A DNA stretch of 64,000 nt from Scylla paramamosain (lineage: Eukaryota > Arthropoda > Malacostraca > Decapoda > Portunidae): positions 242,501 through 306,500 of the forward strand of contig NW_026973713.1 in assembly GCF_035594125.1 (NCBI RefSeq). Reading direction: 5' to 3'. How positions within the stretch are numbered: the first letter of the stretch is position 1; each line of letters opens with the position of its first letter. Shown piece after piece: positions 11,530 to 22,955 of this stretch. A model generated the notes under the pieces. It searched no databases, was not told the origin of the DNA, and saw nothing but the letters and a program-made list of their open reading frames with translations. The translations under genes were made by a program, and so were the position numbers.

Positions 11530-13080
11530 TTTGTAGTCCCTGAATGTAACGGGAGCAACGGGAACAAAAACGGAATAAACATGAACAGTAGGAACACATA
11601 AGAAAAGGAGAAATTAGGATTACAAGGAGGAGGATGAGGAGCAAGTCAACGAAAGAAGAACATATAGGAATAAATAAGAATAAACAGGAAGAGCAGACAC
11701 CAGGATTATGAAAGAGGAGAAAAGAATGGGAAATACATATGAATAATAGGAATACATAGGAAGAGTATAACAGAGGAAGAGTGGATACTAAGATTAGAAG
11801 ATAAACAAAAAATAAATACATAAATAAGTGGCAATATATATGAGGGGCAAATATTAAAGAGGAGAAAAATGGGAAGCACGTAGGAATAAGTAGGAATACA
11901 TAGACAGAGCAGGTGCCAAGATTAGAGGGAAAAGAGTGTGAAATACATAGGAAAGAATACGTAGTAATACATGTAAGGAAGATATGATACGACGAGAAAT
12001 GAAAATTGTAGAAAAAAATAAGGCGAATCTTGAAAGAAGAGAAGAAAAGAAGAGGTTGGAAGAGAGAAAAAACATTGAAATAACGATGAAATACGAAGAT
12101 AGGGAAGAATGTAAAAAAAAAAAAAAATGAAGATGAAAAAGAAATGATGATTATACAGGAATGCATTAGAGATACATGAGAAAAACTGATACCATGACAG
12201 AAGAAGGGAGGGAATACATAATAATACATAAAACATATACATAAATCACAATGACGTAACAAAAGAGAGCGGATAATAAGAAAAAATAATAAATAGCAAA
12301 ACACAGAAAAAAAAAATAGCTGGACAAGAGGAGGAAGAAAGATGAAGAAAAGGAAAATACATAGATACCTAGAAACACACATGCAAAGAAGAAATAACAT
12401 AGATATCTACTGAACTAAGAGATACTGACAAAAAAAAAAAAAAACAGTGAGAGGGAGAAAAGGACGGCGTACAGCACGGTGGAGGAGGAAGTGAAGAAGG
12501 AGGAGGAGGAGGAGGAGGAGGAGGGGGAGGAGGTGTAAGTAGTGGTGGTGTGTAGTGGAAGGGGTGAGAGTAGCAGGAACCATGATAGGTCAAGAGATAA
12601 AGCAACACAAGACAAGGTAATATCCAGCGTACAATGGCATGAAAAGAAGCAACAATAAACTCGATTGGCAAGAGTAACAGTGAAAACGAAAGGGAGAGAA
12701 AGGTCGCATCTTTTTCCGTTGTGATATTGTGAATAACATATGTGTGCCTTATATTGTAAGTCACTGCTTACTGTTAAGAACACACTGCGCTGTACAGGGA
12801 ATACATCATCGTCAACATCGGACACAGAAACCAGACAAAAAATTAAAGTGCCGAAAACAATAAGTAAAGCCAAAAAGCAAGAAGAAAATAAAGAAATATA
12901 TGAAAGTAAAAAAAAATAAATAAATAAAAAAATAAAAAAAAATCTATTATTATGAAACGCGTTGCTCTCTCATAAGGAACATTTTTTAGTCATCATTAAT
13001 ATTAGTTTTTTTTCAGTTTTTCCTAAATTAATGAAGCAAACATTTTTTTTTTTTTTTTTTTTTTTACCACTGGAACCATG
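11530..13080. other. Purine-rich DNA without a gene
   Basis: An A/G-rich plus strand with scattered AGGAATACATAAGAA-like words and (GGA)n at 12484-12535, ending in a T-run at 13043-13065. The long minus-strand frames here are F/L/S-rich low-complexity translations, so none is called. Confidence 0.6.
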
Positions 13081-14513
13081 AAAACGTTCTTGAAGACTTT
13101 AACAACACCCAATGAAGCTGAAATTCATGAAAATAAGACGAATGCTTTTCTCTCATCCCTCTCCCTCCCTTCCATCTCTCATTCTTCATCTTCCTTCCCT
13201 TCTTCCTTCCTCCCTCCCTCCTTCCCTTGCCCTCCCACGTCCCTCCCGCTTGCCTCCCTCCATCACGTTGCAGACCTTCAATCACTCAGAGTTAATCCAT
13301 CACATCTACTCTCCTGCTTCTTCTCTTTTTCCCTCCTCCCCGTTCTCTCCTTCCATGTTTCCATTCATCCACCAAGCCACTCACGCCTCTATTCCTCCTT
13401 TCCTTGCTTCTCTCTTCCTCCTTGTAGTTCTGTAGAGTGTGGTCTACAGAGCTACAAGCATGCATCGCTCATTTACGAATAAAAATGATAAACAAAACTA
13501 CTTATTCCATTGCTAGGGAAGAATGAAAACTGCAAGACAAATTTTCCATTAAAGGAGAGAAAAAGGCGTGAAGAAAATATGATAAAAAGAAAAAAAGAGC
13601 TGAAATATTGCATGACTTATGTACGAATATGAGAGAAAATGCATAATCTATCAGAAAGAAGAAAAAAAAGACTGTGATCTAACTTCGAATAAAGGAAGGA
13701 AACTCATCAATTCCGTTAATTGTCAAGTGTGAACAAAGAAAAAGGATGGCGAGTCCTGTGTGGGATCATGAAAGGCCCTTGATGTGCCGGGGACGTGAAG
13801 GACGCCCCCCACACGAAGGAAAGGAGCACAAGAACCCCGGAAAACCTCTATGGAAATTTGGGGAAAACTTTGGAGCCAGTCTGAAACAAATAAAAGTTAT
13901 AGGGACTCACTAAGAGAGAGAGAGAGAGGAAACGAGCAGAAGGTGTTAGGAAGTCTGCGGAAAGTTAGTGCGGGGATCCAGTGTAGAATAAAGATATCTA
14001 TGGGGATTTTGTGCGTAGGCTCAGTCAGGGGGTATTTGGGGGAGAGTGTAGGGGAAATATACCAAAGTGTAATGAGCTTTGGGGAAAAGTTTACGAGGAG
14101 TTAAGGAAAGTTCAAGGGAAATCACAGAGTTTATGGGTCTTAGGGGAAGGTATTTAGTGGGAAGAGGAATTGCGAGGCTCAAGAGGGATGAAGAAGAGTA
14201 CCACAGAGAGGAGGAGGCTGGAGGAGGCAAGACAAGAGAGAGAGGAAAACGATAGAATAATTGGGTGGAACATCGCGAGAAGAGAGAGAAAAAAAAGTGG
14301 GCAGAAAAAATAAAAGAAAGAAAAAGTTCATTAGCGAATGATAAATAAAAATATGGAATAATGTAAAAGAAAACAAATGAACGTGAAAAAAAAGATGAAG
14401 AGAAGATGAAAAAAATAAGACAAAACCTGAAGAGAAGAAAGGAAAGAGAAGGAGAAGACGGGAAGAAGATGGAAGAGGTTGAAGTAATGATAACGTGTGG
14501 GTTAATGTGTGGG
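13081..14513. other. Non-coding, no gene seen
   Basis: A pyrimidine-rich TCCCTCC/TTCC stretch (13145-13430) is followed by A/G-rich DNA. No exon is supported. Confidence 0.55.
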
Positions 14514-14591
14514 TTAACGAGCTTCAAAGAGAGTGACACCAACACGGATAGCCTCCAACACGCTGCGGTCCAGGCATGACTCACGGATCAC
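14514..14591 (-). CDS. Candidate terminal coding exon, unrecognised
   Basis: On the minus strand a CCTCCCAATAG acceptor precedes a 26-codon frame, VIRESCLDRSVLEAIRVG... ending LFEAR and a TAA stop. The composition is normal for protein and unlike the low-complexity surroundings, which is the reason for the call. The polypyrimidine tract is weak. I do not recognise the protein. No upstream exon was found, so it may be chance. Confidence 0.25.
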   Translation of the reverse strand: MIRESCLDRSVLEAIRVGVTLFEAR

Positions 14592-14787
14592 CTATTGGGA
14601 GGTCAGTGTGTTGAGGTTGTGAGTGTGTGTTGCCGCGTCAGGCTTTCTACCGCAGGGGTCTTGGCAAGAAGTGGGGCCACACAAGGAAATGAAATCACAA
14701 GCTAGGAAACTTTATGTTGAAATAATACAGCGGTCGTGACTGACTGTTGTGACTTCCTTGTCACTGTTTGTGTGCTTTGTGGCGGAC

Positions 14788-14968
<181 letters not shown>

Positions 14969-14989
14969 TCTCGCTGTGCATTTAGCATG

Positions 14990-15003
14990 TGTGTGTGTGT
15001 TAG

Positions 15004-15056
<53 letters not shown>
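14990..15056 (+). repeat. (GT)n microsatellite
   Basis: GT units in which a TTAGCATGTG motif is duplicated on the left (14980-15010). Confidence 0.9.
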
Positions 15057-15058
<2 letters not shown>

Positions 15059-15562
15059 TACTCGATATACTTCAACGTAACAATACATAATATTTTCCTT
15101 TAATTACTTTTAATGGCAAGTTATTTTCTTTTATACTTCCGTTCTCTACAACCACCACCACCACCTCCATCTTCCCCTCTCAGCTTCCATCCCACCTCAG
15201 CACGTATTTTCCCGCTCCCATTCAAGACGCACATGATAGATGGCACCCCCCTGCGCCGCGTCCTTGGTCCTCGCCAGCCTCGCACACTGACAGCCTCCAA
15301 CATTACCTAATTCGGTGCAGAGACTGGCTGCGTTCAGGCCTTCCCTTCACTAGATATATGTGTTTATTGTTCATTCCTTACTAATCACAATAGTAGTCTC
15401 TAACTCACTCACTTCTGCTGACAATTATCGTACTTTATGCATTCGCCAGCTGTTAGTCAGAATAAAAATATGACTACAGTGGATGATTAAACAGTCTACC
15501 CAGATCTACGACAGTAACTTATTCTTGTCACTTATTTGGGTTCGAAGTAGTACATGACTAAT

Positions 15563-15576
15563 GACACACACGCGCA

Positions 15577-15645
<69 letters not shown>

Positions 15646-15648
15646 GCA

Positions 15649-15681
<33 letters not shown>
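15563..15681 (+). repeat. Duplicated (CA)n array
   Basis: Two (CA)n blocks are each preceded by the same CACGCGCACGTACACA word (near 15567 and 15643), so the array and its edge were duplicated together. Confidence 0.85.
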
Positions 15682-15683
<2 letters not shown>

Positions 15684-15685
<2 letters not shown>

Positions 15686-15795
15686 AAATTCCCTCCATAC
15701 TTCTGCATTTCCTATTCCCTTGACATGAACTGTTTCAAAAGGGAGGTTTCAAGATACTTATTCTTAAATTTTGGATAACGCTTTTTTCCTATTCC
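15684..15795 (+). mobile_element. Short 3' fragment of a Jockey-like element
   Basis: The frame ends with a FKREVSRYL-type tail. The DNA around TTTCAAAAGGGAGGTTTCAAG resembles 5945-5985 of the full-length element. It is diverged and flanked by (CA)n on both sides. Confidence 0.6.
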
Positions 15796-15810
15796 AGAGT
15801 CCCCTCTTAC

Positions 15811-15812
<2 letters not shown>

Positions 15813-15863
<51 letters not shown>

Positions 15864-15881
15864 ACACACACACACACACCG
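15813..15881 (+). repeat. (CA)n microsatellite
   Basis: About 34 CA units with one ACATAC interruption. Confidence 0.95.
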
Positions 15882-16102
15882 ACCTACTTAACAGCTAATC
15901 AGAAGGAAGACAACAAAACACAAACACACAGAACTTACGTGCTCATCATCATCTCATCTCCTTTCAATTCAATTTACACAAACTGAATATTCTTAAGCAC
16001 TCTCATTTACATATGTCGCATTTTTTTTTCCGCTATCTCTTTTCCTTCCTCTACTGGCATCTCTAGGTATTCATTCCTTTCCTTGTACATAACACTCATT
16101 AA

Positions 16103-16369
16103 AATGGAGATCTCTGCAAAAGGGAAGAGGGTCAGAATGTGCTCCACTTTGGAAGTTAAGTAGTCAAAGAATTTCTTATAATCAGAGGAGTTAGGTGAGA
16201 GGTATACACCACAGATAAATTTAGTATGAGAGTGACTCTGTAGTCGTAGCCAGATGGTGGAAAACTCGGAAGATTCAAGAGTGTGGGCACGAGAGCAGGT
16301 TAAGTCATTGCGCACATAAACGCAGCATCCAGCTTTGGATCGAAAATGAGGATAGAGAAAGTAGGAGGA
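16103..16369 (-). pseudogene. Inverted 5' fragment of the Jockey-like element
   Basis: The reverse complement matches about 3298-3564 of the full-length element almost base for base (endonuclease region, [11 protein letters not shown] through FAEISIL). It lies head to head with the next fragment. There is no start of its own and no function. Confidence 0.85.
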
Positions 16370-16391
16370 TAGAGGATAGAGAAGAGCCAGT

Positions 16392-16722
16392 AGGCTTATG
16401 GACCTGATGGGGTCCCTCCTATTGTTCTCCGAAACTGTGCCTCCGTGCTTGCACCTTGCCTAGTCAAACTCTTTCAGCTCTGTCTGTCAACATCTACCTT
16501 TCCTTCTTGCTGGAAGTTTGCCCACATTCAACCTGTTCCTAAAAAGGGTGACCGCTCTAATCCCTCAAACTACCGTCCTATTGCTTTAATTTCCTGCTTA
16601 TCTAAAGTTTTTGAATCTATCCTCAACAGGAAGATTCTTAACCATCTATCACTTCACAACCTTCTATCTGATCGCCAGTATGGGTTCCGTCAAGGCCGCT
16701 CTACTGGTGATCTTCTGGCTTT
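16392..16722 (+). pseudogene. RT fragment of the Jockey-like element
   Basis: Matches about 4501-4831 of the full-length element nearly perfectly ([11 protein letters not shown] to GRSTGDLLA). It stops abruptly where DNA of another retroelement begins at 16723. With the inverted piece on its left it forms an inversion-plus-deletion structure. Confidence 0.85.
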
Positions 16723-17868
16723 GATTATTGATGATGCTTGCTTGCAATCACCACATATTGAGGCATTATTCATAAAAGTCTTAAAAACAATTAAATTTAT
16801 AATTGGTATGGTATATAGACTCCCAACTCAACATTCACTGATTTTCTTGGGTCTATGGAAGAAATTTTACAAGTATTATCGAATTTAAAGATGAAATGTT
16901 ATGTAATGGGGGATTCTAATGTCAATTTGTTACATATCAATGAAAATGCCACAACATACATTAACATGTTTCAATGTTACAGCTTCTCTCAAATAATTAT
17001 AAAACCAACTAGAGTGACTGACAGGTCTGCCACTTTAATAGGTCACATCTGGACAAATGACATGCAAAATTATGTACACGTCCAGGGACAAAATATGGAG
17101 GAAATGGTTAATACTTTAAATCATCAATTAATTAAGGTGTCTGACTGGATAACTAGCAACGTGTCTAAAACTTTCTAGATGATGTCTTGTCTGACAACCG
17201 TAAATGAAGTTGATATTAATATAAAGATAAAACACAATTTCTTGAGTAAAGTTAATTGCATAAAATTTCTTTGCTTAATAATAGATGATAGATTAACATG
17301 AAAACAACACCTACATCAACTCTGTAGTAAATTGTCACAAATAACTGGTGTCTTGTACACAATTACAAACAATATAACTGTCCAATGTCTGAAATTAATA
17401 TATATGTCTACTGTTTATCCACATGTAATAAACTGTTCGGCAATTTCAGGGGGAGCTTTTAAAACACTCTTAGATGGGTTATTTGTTGCGCACAAAAAAA
17501 TAACGAGAGTAATGTTTCATAGAAAAAAACGGTACGATCATACTAATCCTCTATTTTGTGAACACAACCTTTTGAAAGTCCCCGATATAATATTCTTGCA
17601 AACTTGTATATTTCTTTTCAAATCAATTTACATACGAGTATATCCCAATAATACATCTTATAAATTACTATCCAATAATATTAATAACAATAGAAGGCCA
17701 GATGACCTCAAACTTCCTCTCTGTAGGACTGTCCACGAACAGAGAAGTGTGAGTGTGCGCGGCGTCAGGGAGTGGAACAGCCTCCCGCACGATATTAAAT
17801 CACTAACCTCTATCAATTTGTTTAAAAGCAAAGTGAAATGTTTCTTACTTCTAAACTATGAATGCTAA
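16723..17868 (+). pseudogene. Non-LTR retrotransposon copy with the RT core deleted
   Basis: The left part is endonuclease: IGMVYRLPTQHS, then VMGDSNVNLL and IIIKPTRVTD (about 16800-17060). The right part is the C-terminal end of an RT polyprotein: LIKVSDWITSNVSKTF, a connection region, and a tail ending VREWNSLPHDIKSL (17320-17868). The RT palm with its YxDD is missing between them, near 17090. Frames shift at about 16860 and 17180. It is a different family from the Jockey-like element; its AT-richness and substitutions suggest an older copy. Confidence 0.75.
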
Positions 17869-18104
17869 CCATAGCAATGTCTGTGAATCATGTGCTTTTA
17901 TGTGTTGATACACAGACACACATGTCAGGTGTGCACATCTTGTGGACGTGTGTATGTACATCACCAACAATGATATCATTAATAGAAAACTTTGGCTAAT
18001 ATAACATATGTTACGGCAAAGTATGTACGAGTATGTAACCATGCATACATTTGTTATGTATGTATGTGAGTATGTGTATGTATGTGCACAGGTTTGTATG
18101 TGGC

Positions 18105-18181
<77 letters not shown>

Positions 18182-18672
18182 ATTGTGTGGCCGCATGTAT
18201 GCATCATGCTGTACGTATGTTCGCATACAGGTTGCATATGTGTGAGTGTGTGTGTCTGTGCATGTACATATGAATGTGTGTATGTATGCAGTTATATGTT
18301 GTGGTATGTATGTTTGTGGGTATCTATGTAAGTGTGTCTACCTGTGTTTGTGTTCGCCAAGTTCACGTATGTGAACATATATGTGGCACAGTATAGCATA
18401 CTATACACTCCATCACTCATTATTGTATCATGTGCTGCAAACAACAAAACAAGTAGTCTATTATTACCTCTATCATGTGCAAAATGGCGGCTCAAATAGG
18501 AACAAGTCAGGGTGTAAACATTTGCGCTACTTGTGTCATTCTTTATTCAGGTCTGTATAAAAGCTTCGGCTTGATGGACCTGGCCTTACGTATTGAACTG
18601 TGTATGAAATGCAGAAATGCATTAATGTTACAAAAGGCAAACAAAATATATCAATCAATCAATATCAATCAA
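17869..18672 (+). other. Possible 3' UTR of a retroelement with embedded (GT)n and a TCAA tail
   Basis: Holds (TG)n at 18107-18176 in a TATG-rich setting, then unique DNA ending AAAATATATCAATCAATCAA at about 18645-18672. The short TCAA repeats look like a retroelement 3' tail and run straight into (CT)n. Confidence 0.4.
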
Positions 18673-18788
<116 letters not shown>

Positions 18789-19380
18789 GCGGTCTGTTCA
18801 CCACCATCCTACTTTTCGCCACTCAGCCAAAACTGAACCAAGGTACATTTTTAATTTCATGAGAACTAGGATGGGAGGAAAAAGCAGTCGACTGTCAGTG
18901 GAGGCACGGCTGAGCCTCCTGGGCGAGTGTGGCGTGGACGCCGTGAGGCTGTCCCGCCCCCGCTCGGGGGGCTGCTGTGGGAGGGGGAGGCGCTCTCTGG
19001 CCTCCTTTACCTTCCGGCAAGGGGCCGAGGGGGGCAAAGCCCCTCGTGTCGGATCAGGCGGCCAGCCTGAATATGGACAAGCTGGCCGCCTTGGACCAGG
19101 AGACACCCATCAGGGTGCACTGCCTGGCAGGAGGCGCAACAGTCTTCTGTCAGGACCTGCCCCTGAGGGACCTCCTGGCCGGACTGAAGTACACTACGGC
19201 GGGGCGTCACGCCGTTTTGTACTTCAGCCTGGCCGGAGGTCTGGGTGTCCACGGGGGCAGGGGCAGGGCTGCCCCGTGCTCTTTTGCAACAGCAAGAGAG
19301 TGGGCAGCCGCCCCAAGCCCCCCAAGAGGACCAGGCTGTCCGCGTCCCAGAGGCGGGGCAGGAGGCCGGCCCCGCCCCAG

Positions 19381-19632
19381 AGGCTGGCCAGGTGGTGGTG
19401 GCCAGCCCGGGGCACGAGGCCGGCCACGCCCCTGAGGCTGGCCAGGTGGTGGCGGCCAGCCCAGGGCACGAGGCCTGCCCCGCCCCAGAGGCTGGCCAGG
19501 TGGTGGCGGCCAGCCTGGGACACGAGGTCGGCCCCTCCCCTGAGGCTGGCCAGGTGGTGGCGGCCAGCCCGGGGAAGGAGGCCGGACCCGCCCCTGAGGC
19601 TGGCCAGGTGGTGGCGGCCAGCCCGGGGAAGG
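19381..19632 (+). repeat. 54 bp GC-rich minisatellite (4.7 units)
   Basis: AGGCTGGCCAGGTGGTGGCG recurs at 19381, 19435, 19489, 19543 and 19597, exactly 54 bp (18 codons) apart. In one frame it encodes [19 protein letters not shown] repeats. The constant multiple of three fits a coding repeat. Confidence 0.92.
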
Positions 19633-19832
19633 ATAGCCTGGGCCTGTGGGTCTCGGCCCCCAGCCCGGAGGAGGGGCAAAAGGAGGCCAGGAGCGCCACG
19701 ACCCCCGCGGAGGACGAGGGAGCGGGGCTCGTCCTCCGAGGAGTGGGGAAGGGAGTGGTGGCCCCTTCCCCCCACCACAGCGCCAACTCCCCCAGCCAGG
19801 GAAGGCTCGCCAGGGGAGGGGCAGGGCTGGAA

Positions 19833-19865
19833 GCAGGTTGTCCCACGGCCTGTGGGACAACCTGC
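19833..19865 (+). other. Perfect 14 bp inverted repeat with 5 nt loop
   Basis: GCAGGTTGTCCCAC and its exact complement flank GGCCT. The predicted hairpin is very stable and lies within the last codons of the protein-like region. Confidence 0.8.
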
Positions 19866-19970
19866 TCGCCATTGCACAGACCCTGTCCCTCACCCTAGTG
19901 GTGTACTCCGCCCTGCTGGAGTACTTCCCTGACTGAGGGGGCAGCCGGCCCCACAGGGCAGTCGGCTGCC

Positions 19971-20127
19971 CGGGGAGGGGGGAGGGGGAGGGGGAGGGGA
20001 TAGGTTAGGTGGGAGGGGGAGGGGGAGGGGGAGGGGAGGGGATAGGATAGGTGGGAGGGGGAGGGGGGAGGGAAGACAACCGGGAGGGGGAGGGAGTGCT
20101 GTCTTGGGAGGGGGAGGGGGAAAGGGG
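19971..20127 (+). repeat. GGGGGA-rich block
   Basis: Tandem GGGGGA/GGGAGG units broken by GATAGGTTAGGTG. The many G runs could form G-quadruplexes on the plus strand. It leads directly into the TTAGG block. Confidence 0.85.
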
Positions 20128-20400
20128 TAGGTTAGGTTAGAATAGGTTAGGTTAGGTTAGGTTAGCTTAGGTTAGGTTAGGTTAGGTTAGGGTAGGTTAG
20201 GTTAGGTTAGGTTAGGTTAGGTTAGGTTAGATTAGGTTAGGGTAGGTTAGGGTAGGGTAGGGTAGGGTAGGGTAGGGTAGGGTAGGGTAGGTTAGGTTAG
20301 ATTAGGTTAGGTTAGGTTAGATTAGGTTAGGTTAGGTTAGGTTAGATTAGGTTAGGTTAGGTTAGATTAGATTAGGATAGGTTAGGTTAGGTTAGGTTAG
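20126..20400 (+). repeat. Interstitial arthropod telomere repeat (TTAGG)n
   Basis: About 55 pentamers, mostly TTAGG with GGTAG, ATTAG and GCTTA variants, including a run of GGGTA units at 20230-20290. TTAGG is the ancestral arthropod telomere repeat. The variants show that it is not currently maintained by telomerase. Unique DNA follows at 20401, so the block is internal. Confidence 0.93.
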
Positions 20401-20604
20401 ATTAAGCTATCAGGACAAGTAAATAACAACACCGCCGTGTGCGGCGGCCATCATGTGAGCAATGCACGTATTTTCGTGACCACCTGCTGCCTTGGCAGAG
20501 ACAGAGCGAGAGAGAGGGAATCACGTTTTTTGCATGCCAGTTTTCCTTTGTTTCTTCTTCGCATATTTTATTATTCGCATATTTATTACCAAATTACTCG
20601 AGAA

Positions 20605-20822
20605 TGAGCCTTATTGGAAGCTAAGGGAAAATAAACTGAATGATCGAAGTATGGGAACATTAATATAGTTACTTGAAAATGTACCTTATGGAAAGTATAG
20701 GAAAATTAACCGTATGATCGAAGTAGGGGAAAATAAATAAAGCTACCCGAAAAACAACCTTATTGAAAGTTATAGGAAAATAAACCGTATGATCGAAGTA
20801 TTGGAAAATAAACCTTATAGCA
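20605..20822 (+). repeat. Diverged ~76 bp tandem repeat, three units
   Basis: CCTTATTGGAAG...ATGATCGAAGTA...GGAAAATAAA recurs near 20606, 20682 and 20757 with substitutions. Confidence 0.75.
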
Positions 20823-20861
20823 AAGGAAGTGGGAGCAAAACGTCTCTCTCTCTCCTTCAAT

Positions 20862-20862
<1 letters not shown>

Positions 20863-20946
<84 letters not shown>
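20863..20946 (+). repeat. (GA)n microsatellite
   Basis: About 42 GA units; a complementary (CT)n array starts 73 bp downstream. Confidence 0.95.
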
Positions 20947-20951
<5 letters not shown>

Positions 20952-21014
20952 ACCTTGATTTATGCCTCGTTAGTCAGGTGATTTGATGCATCTCTATTCT
21001 GTCCACCTCCCTAA

Positions 21015-21019
<5 letters not shown>

Positions 21020-21094
<75 letters not shown>
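21020..21094 (+). repeat. (CT)n microsatellite
   Basis: About 37 CT units. 21095-21715 beyond it holds (CTC)n at 21248-21275 and no gene. Confidence 0.95.
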
Positions 21095-21097
<3 letters not shown>

Positions 21098-21709
21098 GTG
21101 TTGGGGTAAAGTTAAAAGCAAAGACGGCAGGCGGCATCCCTCTTCATCTCCCTCACCTGATTAATGCTAATTGGACCTTAACTTAAACTCGCGGCCAGGT
21201 GTACTCTGACCAAGAGATAAGCTCACTACTCAAAAAATCCTCCCCACCTTCTCCTCCTCCTCCTCCTCCTCCTCCCCACGCCCCTCCCCTCACTCATTAC
21301 CATCCTTCAGCGGCCTGGAATGGGCGCACCTAAATCAGCGTGAGTGGACATCGGTGGGCTGCGGGGAAAGTTCCTAGAGGCTTGCTGCAGGAGGGCGGAA
21401 GGGATGAGGGGCGCGGGGTAGTGATGAGAAAGAAAGGAGTGTAGGCATGATGAGTTTGCTTGGAAAATTGTGAAAAGAAAGAAAGGAATACGGATAATGA
21501 AATATTAGTTAAAACAAAAATAGAAAAAAAATGAATAAAAAGGTACAAGGATGAAAAATAACGAAATCTGAAAAAAAAGGAAGCAAATGTGGAAAAATGG
21601 AATAGCACTGTGAGTGAAGCATGACAGTGATTCCCCGCGTGGTAATTCGCATTAATTAGTGGAAGGTGTTACACAATTCTGTCTAAAACACGTCTGCTTG
21701 GAAAAAATA

Positions 21710-21924
<215 letters not shown>

Positions 21925-22244
21925 GCGTGGCCAGATAAGCTGTAGCCAGTATCACTTTACTAAAACACTTGTTACGCAGCCTGGAATGTTCAGGAACTCA
22001 TCACGAGGCAACACAACTAGCGAGGCAAGGAGAGAGGCAAGGACGGACAGACCAGACGGACGGACGGACGCACGAACGGAGGGAGGGAGGGAGGGAGGGA
22101 GTCTGGTGTGTAATAGGCTGATGTACTATTCATGCCTAGACGCTCGGGGACTGCTCCTGCTGTTGCCGTGAAATTCTCCGCCACACCAATATTATTACCC
22201 CAATATGACCCCCTTCAATTATGTTGTTGTTGTTATTGTTGTTG

Positions 22245-22247
<3 letters not shown>

Positions 22248-22312
<65 letters not shown>
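22248..22312 (+). repeat. (GT)n microsatellite
   Basis: About 32 GT units preceded by a short (TTG)n. Confidence 0.95.
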
Positions 22313-22314
<2 letters not shown>

Positions 22315-22417
22315 CATAACAATTTGACATGCCAGGATGCAAAACGTTTCTCAATAATGAGCGTGTTCACATCCTTCTTCCCGCCACGAAAAAAATAGAA
22401 CACCTAAGACGCCACGC

Positions 22418-22420
<3 letters not shown>

Positions 22421-22488
<68 letters not shown>
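22421..22488 (+). repeat. (GA)n microsatellite
   Basis: About 34 GA units. Confidence 0.95.
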
Positions 22489-22889
22489 ACTTCTACGTTC
22501 TCATGTCGTCATGTTGCACAAGTTATTCAAGAGTGGCATTCACTAATTCACCAGCACGACCTGTCAGTACACCGAGCACACGCTTCCTGGAAAATGCTGC
22601 AAATCCTTCCCATGATACTACGTGTTTATGAAAAGCAATGCTTCTCATCAGCAGCAGCCCCTTGCTTTCAGATTCATGGGGTGAGTTTGCATTAACTGCT
22701 TCTCCCGAGCGGACGTGTTTCCATTACTTCATATCTAACTCAAGCAGTCTCCACCAATATGTTAACACTTTGCCTAATTTGTGGTTCATGTTCCTTCATT
22801 ACTTTCATCGAGCAACTGTCGCCACACAGTGAAATGCTCTCGTCGTTAAATGCAAGGTTTTCATTACATTTCACATTATTTTAGCCTTT

Positions 22890-22955
<66 letters not shown>

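Larger units (their letters stand above)
18856..19936 (+). pseudogene. GC-rich, frame-broken protein-like region, unrecognised
   Basis: The DNA is far richer in G+C than its neighbours. Protein-like stretches fall in three frames: [20 protein letters not shown] (about 18870-18960), then [18 protein letters not shown] and [19 protein letters not shown] in another frame (19070-19220), then [19 protein letters not shown] (about 19280-19345), then an 18-residue repeat, and finally [18 protein letters not shown] ending FPD and a TGA at 19936. A single continuous frame (18475-19932) exists only because stops are rare in such DNA. Inferred: a decayed gene or ORF1-like product of a retroelement. The link to telomeres is only its position beside TTAGG repeats. 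Confidence 0.4.

Noticed and set aside
11525..12400. 291-codon minus-strand frame rich in Phe, Leu and Ser
   Set aside because: It is the low-complexity complement of an A/G-rich strand with no motif, splice or family support.
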